A stretch of 64,000 nt of DNA from Gambelia wislizenii (lineage: Eukaryota; Chordata; Lepidosauria; Squamata; Crotaphytidae), in NCBI GenBank assembly GCA_030847615.1, contig JAUMIR010000004.1:104794001-104858000 (forward strand). The letters run 5' to 3'. Both the position numbers and the translations under genes were made by a program. Under the pieces are notes generated by a model that did not search any database, was not told the DNA's origin, and worked only from the letters and a program-made list of their open reading frames with translations. Each line of letters opens with the position of its first letter. The stretch's first letter is position 1. Positions 49,098-59,600 of this stretch are shown here, piece by piece.

Positions 49098-49121
49098 AAA
49101 GCCAGAGAGAGACATGCTGGT

Positions 49122-49736
49122 TGAAGATTCTCTAGGTATTGGACATCTATTTTTCACACATCACTATTTTATGCTTTCATCCTATTGAGACACTTCTCAC
49201 CTAGTTTAAGTTGTTGTCAGGATGCTAAGTTTCAGTTCTGTTGTATTTATTTGTGACTAATTGTGTTTGCATTCTTTTGTACTTGCTAACGAGTCTGTAG
49301 TCTAACTGGGAAATGGGAGTATGTGTTCTGTGTTCATGACAGTTTGAGAAACCCAGCACCTGGCCTCAGCTATGGAAAAGTGGGCTGAGCTGAAGTCTAA
49401 TGGAAACGGAGTGTGGAGATGATGGATCGCCAATGACTGTATAGCCTGCCAGATTTCATAGATTGTAAAATGCTTCTAGTTTACTGCTTGTTAGTTAGGT
49501 TTCATTCTGAGCATTGAACTTGTAGGGTTAGTGCTTTGGATTACTGTGTAAATAAAGTTTTCTGTTTTTAGCTCTGAAACTGATAATCAGAGTCTGAAGA
49601 AGCCAGTAGATGACTGTTGTACCTGGTACTGGTAATTTAGCCAAATGAGCTTGCAGCTGACAAATTAGATTAACAAAAGGGTAGAGGGATTGCTGCTGAG
49701 AGAAAATAGCATATGAAATTGTTTTTATAGATGTTT
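49122..49736. other. Unrecognised intronic sequence with an AATAAA
   Basis: An AATAAAG at 49551 and the sequence around it resemble a 3' UTR or LTR end, but nothing else supports a gene or LTR. Confidence 0.35.
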
Positions 49737-49856
49737 ATTATACTCAGGGCCGGTTTAAGGAATTGTGGGGCCCTGCAATGCTTTATATTGGGGCCCCCAT
49801 ATGTTTATCTCAGGTCAATGTAACCTAACCTATTCACCTTACAGGATGTTCAGATT

Positions 49857-50096
49857 ACAGTAGGACCCCCATCCATGGATTCTTTATCCATGGGACACAA
49901 AACAGCACACCTACCATAGAGTCTTCCTAGAAAATGTGTCCTCCCTAGCCGTTTTCTAGGCCCTCCAAGGCAACTCTATGGTATTTTAAACCAGCAGTCC
50001 CATTATTTTCAATGGCATTCACTATTATTCATGGTTTTCAGAATCCACGCCCCCCCCCGAACCAATCCCCAGTGGATAAGAGGGGCCTACTGTATT
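49857..50096. mobile_element. Tigger-like MITE, third subfamily, nested in hAT
   Basis: Ends ACAGTAGGACCCCCATCCAT and GGATAAGAGGGGCCTACTGT; interior GGGACACAAAACAGCACACC and TTCCTAGAAAATGTGTCCTC as at 39238. Flanked by TA. Confidence 0.9.
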
Positions 50097-50214
50097 ACAT
50101 AATTTGCCACCAATAATTTAGTTTAAAAACTATTTTATATGCACGAACATAATATTTTTTGTTTATTAGCAATTAACGTAATGGTGTAGATTTCCTCAAA
50201 GAAAAGAAAGAGTG

Positions 50215-50825
50215 GACTACAAGCTAAACATGAGTTAGCAGTGTGATGCAGCAGCAAAAAATGCCAATGTGATTCTAGGCTGCATTAATAGGAGTAGTGT
50301 CTAGATCAAGGGAAGTAATAGTATCACTCCATTCTGCTTTGGTCAGACCTCACCTGGAATACTGTTTCCAGTTCTGGGCACAACAATTCAAGAAAGATAC
50401 TGAGAAGGATGGTGGGAGGTCTGGAAGCCATTACGCCCTATGAGGAACGGCTTAGCCTGCAGAAGAGAAGGTTGAAAGGTGACGTGATAGCCATGTTTAA
50501 ATATTTGAAGGGATGTCATATTGAGGATGGAGCAAGCTTATTTTCTGCTGCTCCAGAGACTAGGACACGGAGCCATGGGTTCAAACTACAGGAAAAGAGA
50601 TTCCACCTGAATATTAGGAAGAACCTCCTGACAGTAAGAGCTGTTCGGAAGTGGAATATACTGCTGCCTTGGAGTGTGGTGGAGTCTCCTTCTTTGGTTT
50701 TTTTTAAACATAGGTTGGATGGCCATCTTTCAGGAATGCTTGGATTGTGTGTTCCTGCAGGGCAGAAGCCGATCGGATGAGATGGCTGTTGGGGTCCCTT
50801 CCAGCCCTATGATTCTATGATTCTT
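50215..50825 (+). mobile_element. CR1 LINE, 3' part, nested in hAT
   Basis: GTGATGCAGCAGCAAAAAAT, GGTCAGACCTCACCTGGAAT, then an open C-terminal segment 50409-50780 with LQKRRLKGDVIAMFKYLKG, TRSHGFKLQEKRFHLNIRKN. It ends CAGCCCTATGATTCTATGAT, the CR1 3' tail. About 610 bp, 5'-truncated. Confidence 0.93.
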
Positions 50826-50938
50826 GGCTGCATTCAGAGCCTGGGAAAGTTATTCTTGGATTACACCTCCCAGAATCCCACTGCCAGCATCCTTCTCAAG
50901 GTCTGGTTGCATTGTTCCTTTTCCAGCATTCTCTAGCC

Positions 50939-51277
50939 CAGTAGTTCTTAACTTGGGATCCGCAGTGTCCTCACAGGGGGTCCACAAAGGCTTGAAGGCT
51001 GCTTGGTCCACCTCCTCCCTGTAGTGGAGTAGCCACGTGACAGGAACCAAGGCAAAGGCTGGCTGGCTTGGCCTGCACATTGCCATTCAATCCATTCCAG
51101 CCACAAACTTGCAGGAAGAGGCAAGAGTGCCTCTGAGGGAAAATTTAATGGATGGTGTAATTGTATTGTTGTTGTTGTTAGCTATTATTATTAGGGTTTA
51201 AAATCTTGAGTTAAGTCTTGGGGCAACAGAAGATATTTAAAGGGGGTCTCTGGTAATGAAAAGGTTAAGAACCACTG
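50939..51277. mobile_element. hAT MITE, nested in hAT
   Basis: Ends CAGTAGTTCTTAACTT and AAGGTTAAGAACCACTG are inverted (CAGTGGTTCTTAACCTT consensus). Flanks CTCTAGCC (50931-50938) and CTCTAGGC (51278-51285) are an 8-bp duplication with one change. Confidence 0.93.
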
Positions 51278-51409
51278 CTCTAGGCCAATGCCTCTCACAT
51301 AACACTAATGGAATACTTGTGTTTTAGTGACAACAATAAAACCATTGTTCCCAGTAATATTACTCCAATTTTTATTTATATTCTTTATATTCTTCTGTTA
51401 AAAGAGCTA

Positions 51410-51635
51410 GAGTGTTGTAGAAGTTTCAGCATTGCACTATGACTATGGAGACCAGGGTTTGAATCCTTACTCAGCCATGAATGCCCACTGGGTGACCTTG
51501 GGCAAGTCACACTCTCTCAGCTTCAAAGGAAGGCAAAGGCAGACCCCCTTTGAACAAATCTTGTCTAGAAAACCCCATGGTAGGTTTGCCTTAGTCAGAA
51601 ATGACTTGAAGGCACATGGGCAAACACACAAATTC
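51410..51635 (+). mobile_element. Sauria SINE, nested in hAT
   Basis: GGAGACCAGGGTTTGAATCC (B box), CACTGGGTGACCTTGGGCAA, GTCACACTCTCTCAGCTTCA, AAAACCCCATGGTAGGTTTG, and the tail GAAATGACTTGAAGGCACAT with a partial loss of the CGCCATAAGT block. Confidence 0.93.
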
Positions 51636-51761
51636 CTTTTGCAGGCTGAACTCAGTTGGCAGCAAGAGGTGGAAGCTGAAGACCAAGGGGTGAAGGGAGG
51701 GAAGGGAGAGACCCCAGGAAACCATTTTAAGAGCAGCTAGAAAGATGGGCTGGATCTATGT

Positions 51762-51805
51762 GGAAGGAAGGGAAGGGAAGGGAAGGGAAGGGAAGGGAAG
51801 GGAAG

Positions 51806-51859
<54 letters not shown>
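51762..51859. repeat. (GGGAA)n then (GAAA)n microsatellite
   Basis: A compound purine tract; the unit switches from 5 to 4 bp near 51808. Confidence 0.95.
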
Positions 51860-51860
<1 letters not shown>

Positions 51861-52166
51861 CCTTTCTGGGGAGACAACCCTCAAATCCCCTGTCTCTCTC
51901 TCACACACACACTCACCCTCTCCGTGCCTCTCCCTCCAGCTTCTGCCACGGAGGGCTGCTGTTTCTTTCACTTTCTCTTTGGGTTTGTGAGACGCTGTCT
52001 AAAAAAATAAGCTAGCGGGAGGTTTTTGGAGGAGGAGGGTAGGAGGGGACTCCTACTGGCTGTCTCCTTTGTCAGATTAAGGAGGCTAGTACGGGGCCCT
52101 CTCTTGACCTCGGGGCCCCCTGCCAATGCTGATTTGGCAGACAGGTAAACCAGCCCTGATTATACT

Positions 52167-53100
52167 TAAGTTGTTCACAGTACAAAATGTAATTCAAATA
52201 TTCCTTTCTTACTGGTTTACAGGCAAAAAGTTTCAAGACAAAACACGACTGGATCCCAGCTGAGTTTTTGCCTTAATTAATATATCATGGCGTGCTTAAG
52301 AGGCACAATGGTTGTGCTTCTAGTCTGACTTCCAAAGCTTTGTCTATTCCTTAAGATGGAGGTGCTGAAGTCCTGCCACCAGTATAGTGCTTATTAGAAT
52401 ATAAAATTTAAAATGGCACATTACACTTAAAAGCTTGTTTTATAAGCTAGCTGTGTGAGTCTGTTGAAGCAAAAACAACACAGCAAAGAGTAACAAGTTG
52501 TTATACCTGATGTCCTCTTCACCAACATAGGCTGAAAGCCTATATGGTGCAGCATAGCATATTAGTTCCATAGGCATTTCTCCCCTCACCACCCCAACTC
52601 ACTGTTTAACCATGGAAGCCCCCTCCTTACAAGCATTTACTGGCTGGAGAATTGGCAGGGGAGAAGATTTGTTGCCAGGTATGGTGGCAGAACACTTGCA
52701 TGAACAAGAGTTTTGAGTATAGATGCCTATCAGGAGTCTTGTGACCTTGGTTAATACTGTGCCTTGGACACTATAGACCATATTCACAGAGAGCCCTCTA
52801 AAAGGGGAATTTTGTTGAACACAGGGAAATCAAGATATAACCAATAGCTGCAATGTATAATGGAATAAATGGCAACCAGCACATGCCAAATACAATGCCC
52901 AATAGGGCACAGTTGCTTTAAGCCCAGCAGATACTAACTTACAATGAGCAAACTTGTAAATTTGTAAGAGCAATATGAAGCTGTAGGGGTTGCTAAGAAG
53001 AAGGAGAGGTGAGAGAAGGAGGTTCAAAAGTAAGGACAACATAATGTTTTCCCTAATCCCTGCATGCATGCATGCGCACACACACAAACACACCAGAAAA
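52167..53100. other. Intronic sequence with a short repeat fragment
   Basis: 52448-52500 (GTGAGTCTGTTGAAGC, AACAACACAGCAAAGAG) looks like the reversed end of the repeat whose other fragment is near 57150-57340. Nothing else recognised. Confidence 0.4.
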
Positions 53101-53109
53101 GGGAGAAGC

Positions 53110-54585
53110 ATTTTTAGGGCGCAACTGACCAACAAAACCACCAGAAAAACAAATGCCTTGATCAAGAACTCATCAATTCAGCCAATCATACACCAGAATC
53201 TATGCAGATCAGAGGCTCTCCCACCAAGACTGTATGGACTTCCCAAAATCCACAAAGATTCCATTCCACTCTGACCCATAGTGAGTGCCATTGGATCCCC
53301 TACATATGACTTGGCCAAGTTTCTGGCCACACAGTTACAAACCCACATAGGACAGAGCCCTCACTACATCAAAGACTCACCTCACTTCATAGAAAAAAAT
53401 CAACAACATCAAACTGAAACCTGGAGACAGACTGATCAGCTTTGATGTTGTCTCCTTGTTCACCAAAGTCCCCATAATGGACAACATGGCACTCATCCAA
53501 CAAATATTTCATGAGGACATCACAGCCTTGTTCAAACATTGTCTCACCACAAGCTACTTCCAGTGGGATAACAGATTTTATGAACAGATAGATAGGGTAG
53601 CCATGGGCAACCCCCTGAGCCTTGTGATAGCAAATTTTTACATGGAACATTTTGAAAAGCAAGCCCTGGAAACAGCACCAAAAAAAGCCCACAACATGGT
53701 TTGGATATGTGGATGACACTTTCACCATTTGGAACCATGGAGAAGAAGATTTGGTCTCATTCCTGAACCACCTGAACAGCATCTACCCAAATATCCAATT
53801 CACAATGGAAAAAGAAAAGGAACACTGCCATTCTTGGATGTCCTAGTCATCCGCAAACCAAACCAACAGTTAGGCCACAAGGTATACAGACAACCCACAC
53901 ACAGAGACAGATACCTACACAAGAAATCATCACCCAGGACAAAAAAGAAGCACAATAAAAACATTGGTAGACTGCGCACAAAAAGGATCTGCGAACCCCA
54001 CTACCTGGAGGATGAACTGAGGCACCTAAACTGGGCCCTACAGGCTAATGGTTACTACAAATCAGACATCACAAGAGCAGCCAGACCCAGAAAAAACCAC
54101 GGGAAAGAAGAAGAAAAACAGCCACCCAAAGGGAAGATATTTTTACCATACATCAAAGGAGTCACAGACAGAATAGGGAAACTGATGAGGAAACACAACC
54201 TCCAAACAATCTACAGACCAACCAAGAAAATCCAGGAAATGCTATGCTCAGTGAAGGACAAAAGAGACCCTCTCACAGCTGCAGGAGTTTACCACATACC
54301 ATGCAGCTGTGGACAAGTTTACATAGGGACCACTAAATACAGTGTGCAAACACGAACCAAGGAACATGAGAGACACTGCAGACTGGGCCAGCCAGAAAAA
54401 TCAGCGGTAGCTGAACATGTTATAACACAAAATGCTGGACATAAAATGCTATTTTCACAGAAATTCTGGACCAGGCCAGCAACTATCATGTCAGAATGCA
54501 CAGAGAAGCTATTGAAATCCACAAACACCTGGACAACTTCAACAGGAAAGAAGAAACCCTAAAAGTAAACAAAATCTGGCTTCCA
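53110..54585 (+). pseudogene. Penelope-like RT and GIY-YIG endonuclease, broken
   Basis: Frames in order: PPRLYGLPKIHKDSIPL (53220-53270); after a nonsense change, [17 protein letters not shown]; a frameshift; [14 protein letters not shown] (motif A Asp); MGNPLSLVIANFYMEHFE (motif B); YVDD at 53706-53717 (motif C) in a shifted frame; VYRQPTHRDRYLHKKSS; then the endonuclease GVYHIPCSCGQVYIGTTK with the downstream Arg in QTRTKEHERHC (about 54282-54380). A last frameshift leads to REAIEIHKHLDNFNRKEE near 54500. Penelope elements use this enzyme pair for target-primed integration. Non-functional here. Confidence 0.92.
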
Positions 54586-54816
54586 GTTTTGAAAAACAAT
54601 AGAATCAAAACTCAACACTTACAAAGGAATTCCATCCAGGGACAGGGGATTTCCAGCAGATAATGGGCCATCAACCAACCATTAGCCAAACAAACACTAA
54701 TACTCCTTACATTTCTACAACCAGAAACTAGCCATTCAAATACACAAATTTACATATACTCCCCAACAGGGGTTTATAGTATATAAACTCAACACACACT
54801 CCTACCCAACCATTCT

Positions 54817-54851
54817 CTGAAGATGCCAGCTACAGATACTGGTGAAACGTC
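54817..54851 (+). ncRNA. Hammerhead ribozyme-like core of the Penelope element
   Basis: CTGAAGA (the CUGANGA core), stem II GCCAG/CTGGT with a G-T wobble around a CTACAGATA loop, then GAAAC directly followed by GTC, the canonical cleavage triplet. Stem III is reduced to almost nothing, as described for minimal hammerheads in Penelope-like elements. Stem I (TTCT before, AAAA after) has one mismatch, so this copy may be weak. Confidence 0.6.
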
Positions 54852-54899
54852 AAAAGTAAACTCTTCCAGAACACAGCCTCACAGCCCAGAAAAAAAAAC

Positions 54900-55648
54900 C
54901 AAGGAAAATTTTAGGGAGCTGCAATGTGTAGGCAAAGTACTCCCTGATAGATTTTACAGATGACAAAGGTTACCTCTTTGGTCCTACTGGATAGTTCTTG
55001 AATGAAGCTTGGGAGCACTGTTGGCTGACATGGTGCAGAGACAAAGAGGGCATGCTAACCATGGCCCTCTATGCAGAACAAGGACTTTGACCAAGATAAT
55101 GAGCTAGCAAGATTCTCTAGCCAAAATCTTAGATTCTGGGAACCTGGAAAAGTGATTTCAGCTAAAAGGAGCAAAATTAAGTGAATGTTTTTCAGTTAGA
55201 GGCCACCAGAAGTAGGAGGCAGGCAGCTCAGACTCTTGGTTGAAGTAACCACACCCACAGAATAAACTACCTTTGAATTTGGCATCCTCTTAAAGTATTT
55301 CAGGCAGGAAAACTAAGTACGACATCAAGAAGTTCTCTAAACTAAGGAACTTCTTCAAACAAAGGGTGTCTGTCTAGGCTTCCTCAAAGACATTAGCCTG
55401 TACATTTTTTTAAGTGGTAATTCTTTTAGACTAGCACTCACCTAAGAAAGGTATTACAAAACCCTTTAGTCAATCACACTTGACCCAAAGGTGACATTTC
55501 CTTTCAAAGGTATTTCTTGTCTGGACTAAGGGTAGGGCTACATTCTGGGAGAGATAGAGCCTTGTCTGGGGCAGTGGTATTAAGTTGTGTCCCAACAGTT
55601 AAATCAGTACTCTTGACACACCTATTGTTGCCATTAATGGAATTCAGT
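54900..55648. other. Unrecognised intronic sequence
   Basis: No gene or repeat recognised. Confidence 0.4.
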
Positions 55649-55649
55649 A

Positions 55650-56480
55650 TATGTGCTGACCTCAACTTATGGTGACCTCATGAATGAGACATCTTCAAGA
55701 CACCCTATGCTCAACAGCCCTGCTTAGGATCTGCAGACCTATGCCCATGGCTTCCTTGATTGTGTCTGTCCACCTGTAATGCAGTCTTCCTGTTTTCCCT
55801 TTTCCTTCTACCTTCCCTAGCATTATTGTTATTTCTAGTGATTCATGCCTTCTCATGAAATGACGAAAGTATGACAGCCTCAGTTTAGTCATTTTGGCTT
55901 CTACATAGAGTTCAGGCTTCTAGGATCCATTTGTCTTTTTAGGAGTCCATGATATCAACAAAACTCTTCTCTAACACGACATCTCAAATGAGTTGATTTT
56001 CTTCCTATCAACTTTCTTCACCATCTGGCTCTCACATCCTGTACCTCTAACCCCTGTGACAGTTGAGGGCCAACTGTATATTTCTTTACACTTCAGGATT
56101 TTGTCCAGTTCATTCATAGCTGCCCTCCCAGTCCAACCCTTCTTCTGATTTCTTGACTGCAGTCTCCATTCTGATTAATGACTGAGCCAAGGTATGGAAC
56201 TATTTCAATGTTTTCATCATTTACTTTCAAGTTATGTAAGTCATCTGTAGTTGTTATTTTTATTCTCTTAATATTCAACTGTAAACCTGCCTTTCCACTT
56301 TCCTCCTTGTCTTTTTTCAGCAATTGTTTCAGGTCTTTGTTATTTTCCAGGTCTTTGGTATTTTCTGCTAGTAGTATGGTGTCATCTGTGATGTTACTAA
56401 GGCCAGTGTCACCCCTCCCTCTGACCCCTTTTCTGTCTGGAATCCATTCAGGTATATTCAGCATATGCGCTAGCTACAGG
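55650..56480 (-). mobile_element. RTE/BovB LINE, RT to 3' end with deletion
   Basis: Minus strand. 56464-56114 encodes DDTILLAENTKDLENN, GLQLNIKRIKITTT, YLGSVINQNGDCSQEIRRR, the RT motif C region and thumb of BovB; the usual YADD reads TDD. 55892-55695 encodes the C-terminus MTKLRLSYFRHFMRRHES, MLGKVEGKGKTGR. The 3' end at 55650-55690 is seen on the plus strand as CTCAACTTATGGTGACCTCA. Frames are broken between the two parts. Confidence 0.88.
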
Positions 56481-56499
56481 ATTGGACTGGAGATGCCTT

Positions 56500-57345
56500 C
56501 CAGCTAACTTGTTCTCTGCTAGTCCAGAGAGTCAAAGAGGTTCCATTTTATAACATACAGGTACTCGTCTTGGCAAGGGTGTTGTAGTACAGGTTCTAAT
56601 GGATTGGAGAAGTCTCTGGCCAGGTCTCTGTAGCCAGATGTAGACTGATGACATTATCTGCTGAGATCCACTGGGGTCTCAGCAAATGGTGTAATCATTT
56701 TGTGTCTAGCTATGGTGACATAACCAGATGTTTTTCTGATTCCCCCACTCTCCACCACCCACTGAATGGCCATGAGATGTTGAATCTGCTAAATGGTGAG
56801 GTGGAGAGGGGTCTTTGTTTGGTGCAGAGGGTGGAAGAGAATACTGCTGTCTGCAGTTACCAAAAATACACATAAAAGCATAAGTTAGACTTATATCTCT
56901 GTATTTCACTAACAGGATGCCACCCATTGAAATTTTAGCTTCAGATGGCAGGTTAATTATTCTATATATGTTTGTTTGTGTGGGGGAGTGGGGTCATCTG
57001 ATCAAGAGTTCATCAAGACTTTCACTTGCCATATCTCTTGTGGCTCTTTATCATGCTATATGTAATTTAATCCACTCATTTATGTAAGGATGTCAGTGTT
57101 ACTATGCAGCTCTACTGTTTGTTAATGATCACTGTACATCTTTCTTTTCAGTTTCTAAATCCAGTGATGGCAATCCATCGTACACTCAGGCATGTGCAGA
57201 ATGCTCTACCAAATGAGATAATGCTTCATGAATTCACTGAAGTGGGCTACAGTCCATAGAAGCTTGTACCATAATAAAATTTGTTAGTATTTAAAGTGCT
57301 AGGCGACACCGTTGTTGTTTTACTGTTTGCAATTCGTTCAACATA
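56500..57345. other. Intronic sequence with a short interspersed repeat
   Basis: 57180-57340 resembles the end of an amniote repeat with GAAGTGGGCT...AGCTTGTACC and AATAAAATTTGTTAGTATTT. The rest is unrecognised. Confidence 0.4.
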
Positions 57346-57582
57346 CTACAGTTGTCTCTCCATATCCATGGATTTGGTATCCATGGATTTAAGTGTTCAC
57401 GGCTTGAAAATATTCTTTAAAAAATAATAATCCAAAAAGCAAACCTTGATTTTGCCATCTGATATAAGGGACACCATTTTGCTGTGCCATTGCATATAAT
57501 CGGACTTGCGTATTCACAGATTTTCATATCCACAGCGGCCCCTGGAACCAAACCCCAGCGATTATGAAGGGACAACTGTAGT
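57346..57582. mobile_element. Tigger-like MITE, full length
   Basis: Ends CTACAGTTGTCTCTCCATAT and GAAGGGACAACTGTAG are inverted; interior GCAAACCTTGATTTTGCCAT, GGGACACCATTTTGCTGTGC. Best-preserved member of the 12586 family here, flanked by TA. Confidence 0.92.
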
Positions 57583-57769
57583 TACAATGAATACCAAATA
57601 TGTATACAAGTTAGAAAGAATAACTATAAAAAAATTATTCCATCCATGATGGGAGTTGCAGTCACTCCATCATGACAATGCAGTTAGAAGATAATGTTTT
57701 TAAAAATATTGTTACTGGTTGCTAAGATGTCAGGTTCTAGAGAAATTGCATAAGGTGTATCCACTCTGT

Positions 57770-57900
57770 AGTTATAGCAGTTTGACACCACTTTTAAGTG
57801 CTGCAACTCCATCCTATGAAATCCTGGGTTTTGTAGTTTTACAAGGTCTCTAGCCTTCCCTGTCAAAGAGTTCTGAACCCACTATACATTCCAGTCCAGT
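57770..57900. mobile_element. DNA-transposon MITE fragment
   Basis: CAGTTTGACACCACTTTTAA, TGAAATCCTGGGTTTTGTAG, GTCTCTAGCCTTCCCTGTCA: resembles a common squamate MITE with long inverted ends. Only one half is present; the family name is not known to me. Confidence 0.5.
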
Positions 57901-59439
57901 TTTTTCTGGCATAAAATATAAAATATTATTTCAGTAAAGTAGTCTAGAAGAAAGATGTGCTACAGCTGAAGAAGACAGGGCTGCAGTCACCATTTAAGAA
58001 ACTGTAAAACTGTTGAAAAAAGAGCAACTATTGTTTCAGCTTCATAAAGTTAACTCAGTGTAGCTTTCGATATGGATGGGGTGTGCTGTTCATTCATGAT
58101 CTCAAGTTGTTTGTTACTGGAAGGAAGGTGATCATTATGTTCTGTTGTTTAGAATTGTTTTTTTTTTCCTGGCCAAGTGATAAAGGATGTTCTTATGAAT
58201 TAGCACCTGATATAAAGATCAGGTAGTAGAGGGAAGGAAATAAATGGACAGTGCAAACATGTTAGGCAGTAGGAGTTCCTTCCTATAAGGATTTCTGTTG
58301 GATCAATTCCTATTTCGTGCCCTGTCCTCCTGAGCCAGCTCACATCTACTAGATCACATCTCTCTGTGTATATTTGTGTGTGTAGGTGTGTAGAGCTGTA
58401 GCCTCACCAAAAAATAAAATAGTCGCTGGAAGCTTTATGCCACCCATTTGTAAATCTGCGTATGCCTGCCATCCAAGCCATCCAAGTCTCTTTTGTGATG
58501 TTGGTAGTAACCAAGTTGGGACAAGCTTACCCTTTTCATTTCTTCTTCAGTTAGTCTGAATGTCTCCTGGATAACAACCTTGTAGAACAAGACATTGCTA
58601 CACCCAACATAAATGACCTCTACTCATGCATAGACTCTGTTATGGCAATGCAGGATCTTTCTGCTTGTCATGAACATTCATGTTGTAGGGAAAAAGCTAT
58701 TTATTTTTATGTACTTCCCCATGATGACCTGTGGCTCTCTCAAGGTTTCCACAGCACCAACGCCCAGTTCTATTTAAAACAACAGCTAGCCAGAGGGTTT
58801 AAATGTGCTGAATGTTCTGTCTGGGACAACTCTGGGTGGGGAACACTGGCACTTCTATAGGTCTGTGCTGAAACGGCCTTTGGATTCTTTTGTTATGTAG
58901 CCATCCTGTATGTTGAAAGTTCTTTCTTGTGCCAAAGGTTCCTTTTGTTTCTAAGAAGCAACACACATATTTTATCTATGTGCTAGGGATGTAGAAACTT
59001 CTTTTCACCCCTTAAAATGCATTTTAACATTTACCTCCTTTATTGAAGAGGTGATTCACTGGTCATTGTGTTTCTGAAAATACCCTTTGAAGTGACTCCC
59101 AAGCCCTGCTGTAGTTTGAAACCATGGCCCTCTGGCCTGTGTTTAATCTTTTGTCCAATATTACTGTTTGCAGTCTTCTAGTTGGGTCTAAAATCATGAA
59201 CTCTGGTCTACTGCAAGAAGGTTAGACATTGCACTCCAAAGCATTTTCAGACAAACTCTCACATATCTTTCAAAAAGACTCTCAAGTATCTTTCAAACAG
59301 ACATGATTATGGACATAGTTTTCCTAAGACTTTTTTTAAAAAATGCTTGGATAAATTAATGCATGTTGGAAATGCAAAAATGAATGTATCTTATAAAATC
59401 CAACACATTATTCTGCATGAATGCTTATTAATATAAATT
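57901..59439. other. Unrecognised intronic sequence
   Basis: No gene or repeat recognised; the 72-codon frame at 58642 has no family features. Confidence 0.4.
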
Positions 59440-59600
59440 GTTGTTATTATGTGTCTATTAGTCATTTCCAAGTTATGGTGACCCTAACCTATCACAGGGT
59501 TTTCTGAGGTTGAAACTGTGTGACTTGTCCAAGGTCACCCAGGCTGAGCGGAGATTCAAACCTTGGCCTCCAGTCATAGGCCAACGTTCAAACCACAAAT
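59440..59600 (-). mobile_element. Sauria SINE, internally deleted
   Basis: Plus strand: TTGTTGTTATTATGTGTCTA, CAAGTTATGGTGACCCTAAC, then directly TGTGACTTGTCCAAGGTCAC and the head with GAGATTCAAACC (B box). The CAAGATTTGTTCAGAGGG block is missing. Confidence 0.88.

Larger units (their letters stand above)
45123..49111 (+). mobile_element. Full-length non-LTR retrotransposon (Vingi/RTEX-type candidate)
   Basis: A 3,989-bp element between two perfect copies of ACATGCTGGT (45113-45122 and 49112-49121), a 10-bp target-site duplication. The leader of about 700-800 bp is GC-richer than the flanks and has no long ORF. A single intact ORF encodes endonuclease, RT and a C-terminal zinc knuckle. The 3' UTR is only 31 bp: a hairpin TCTTCG-TTTG-CGAAGA starting two bases after the stop codon, then GCCAGAGAGAG. 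No poly(A) tail. Perfect duplications plus an intact ORF mean a recent insertion. Clade naming (Vingi of the I group, or RTEX) is from memory of protein motifs and is the uncertain part. Confidence 0.93.
49745..52158. mobile_element. hAT-type DNA transposon with perfect 8-bp target duplication, multiply invaded
   Basis: Terminal inverted repeats CAGGGCCGGTTTAAGG (left) and GTAAACCAGCCCTG (right). Perfect 8-bp duplication ATTATACT at 49737-49744 and 52159-52166, typical of hAT. Sub-terminal GGGGCCC motifs near both ends. 2,414 bp as it stands, but it includes a Tigger-like MITE, a CR1 3' fragment, a hAT MITE and a Sauria SINE; no transposase remnant is recognisable, so the original was probably non-autonomous. 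Confidence 0.9.
53105..54890 (+). mobile_element. Penelope-like element, 5'-truncated
   Basis: RT followed by GIY-YIG endonuclease, the diagnostic order of Penelope-like elements, then a 3' region 54560-54890 with a hammerhead-like core. Missing the N-terminus. Sense to FGGY. Several stops, one of them (CTCTGACCC near 53271) explained by a CGA to TGA change in PLRPIVSAIG. Confidence 0.92.

Noticed and set aside
49540..49570. Polyadenylation site of a separate gene or an LTR
   Set aside because: AATAAA alone in AT-rich DNA; no ORF, no LTR ends, no downstream GT-rich signal clearly tied to it.
50409..50780. Independent 123-codon gene
   Set aside because: It is the C-terminal part of CR1 ORF2 in a truncated LINE.
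51745..51990. Lys/Glu/Arg-rich small protein
   Set aside because: Translation of the GGGAA/GAAA microsatellite.
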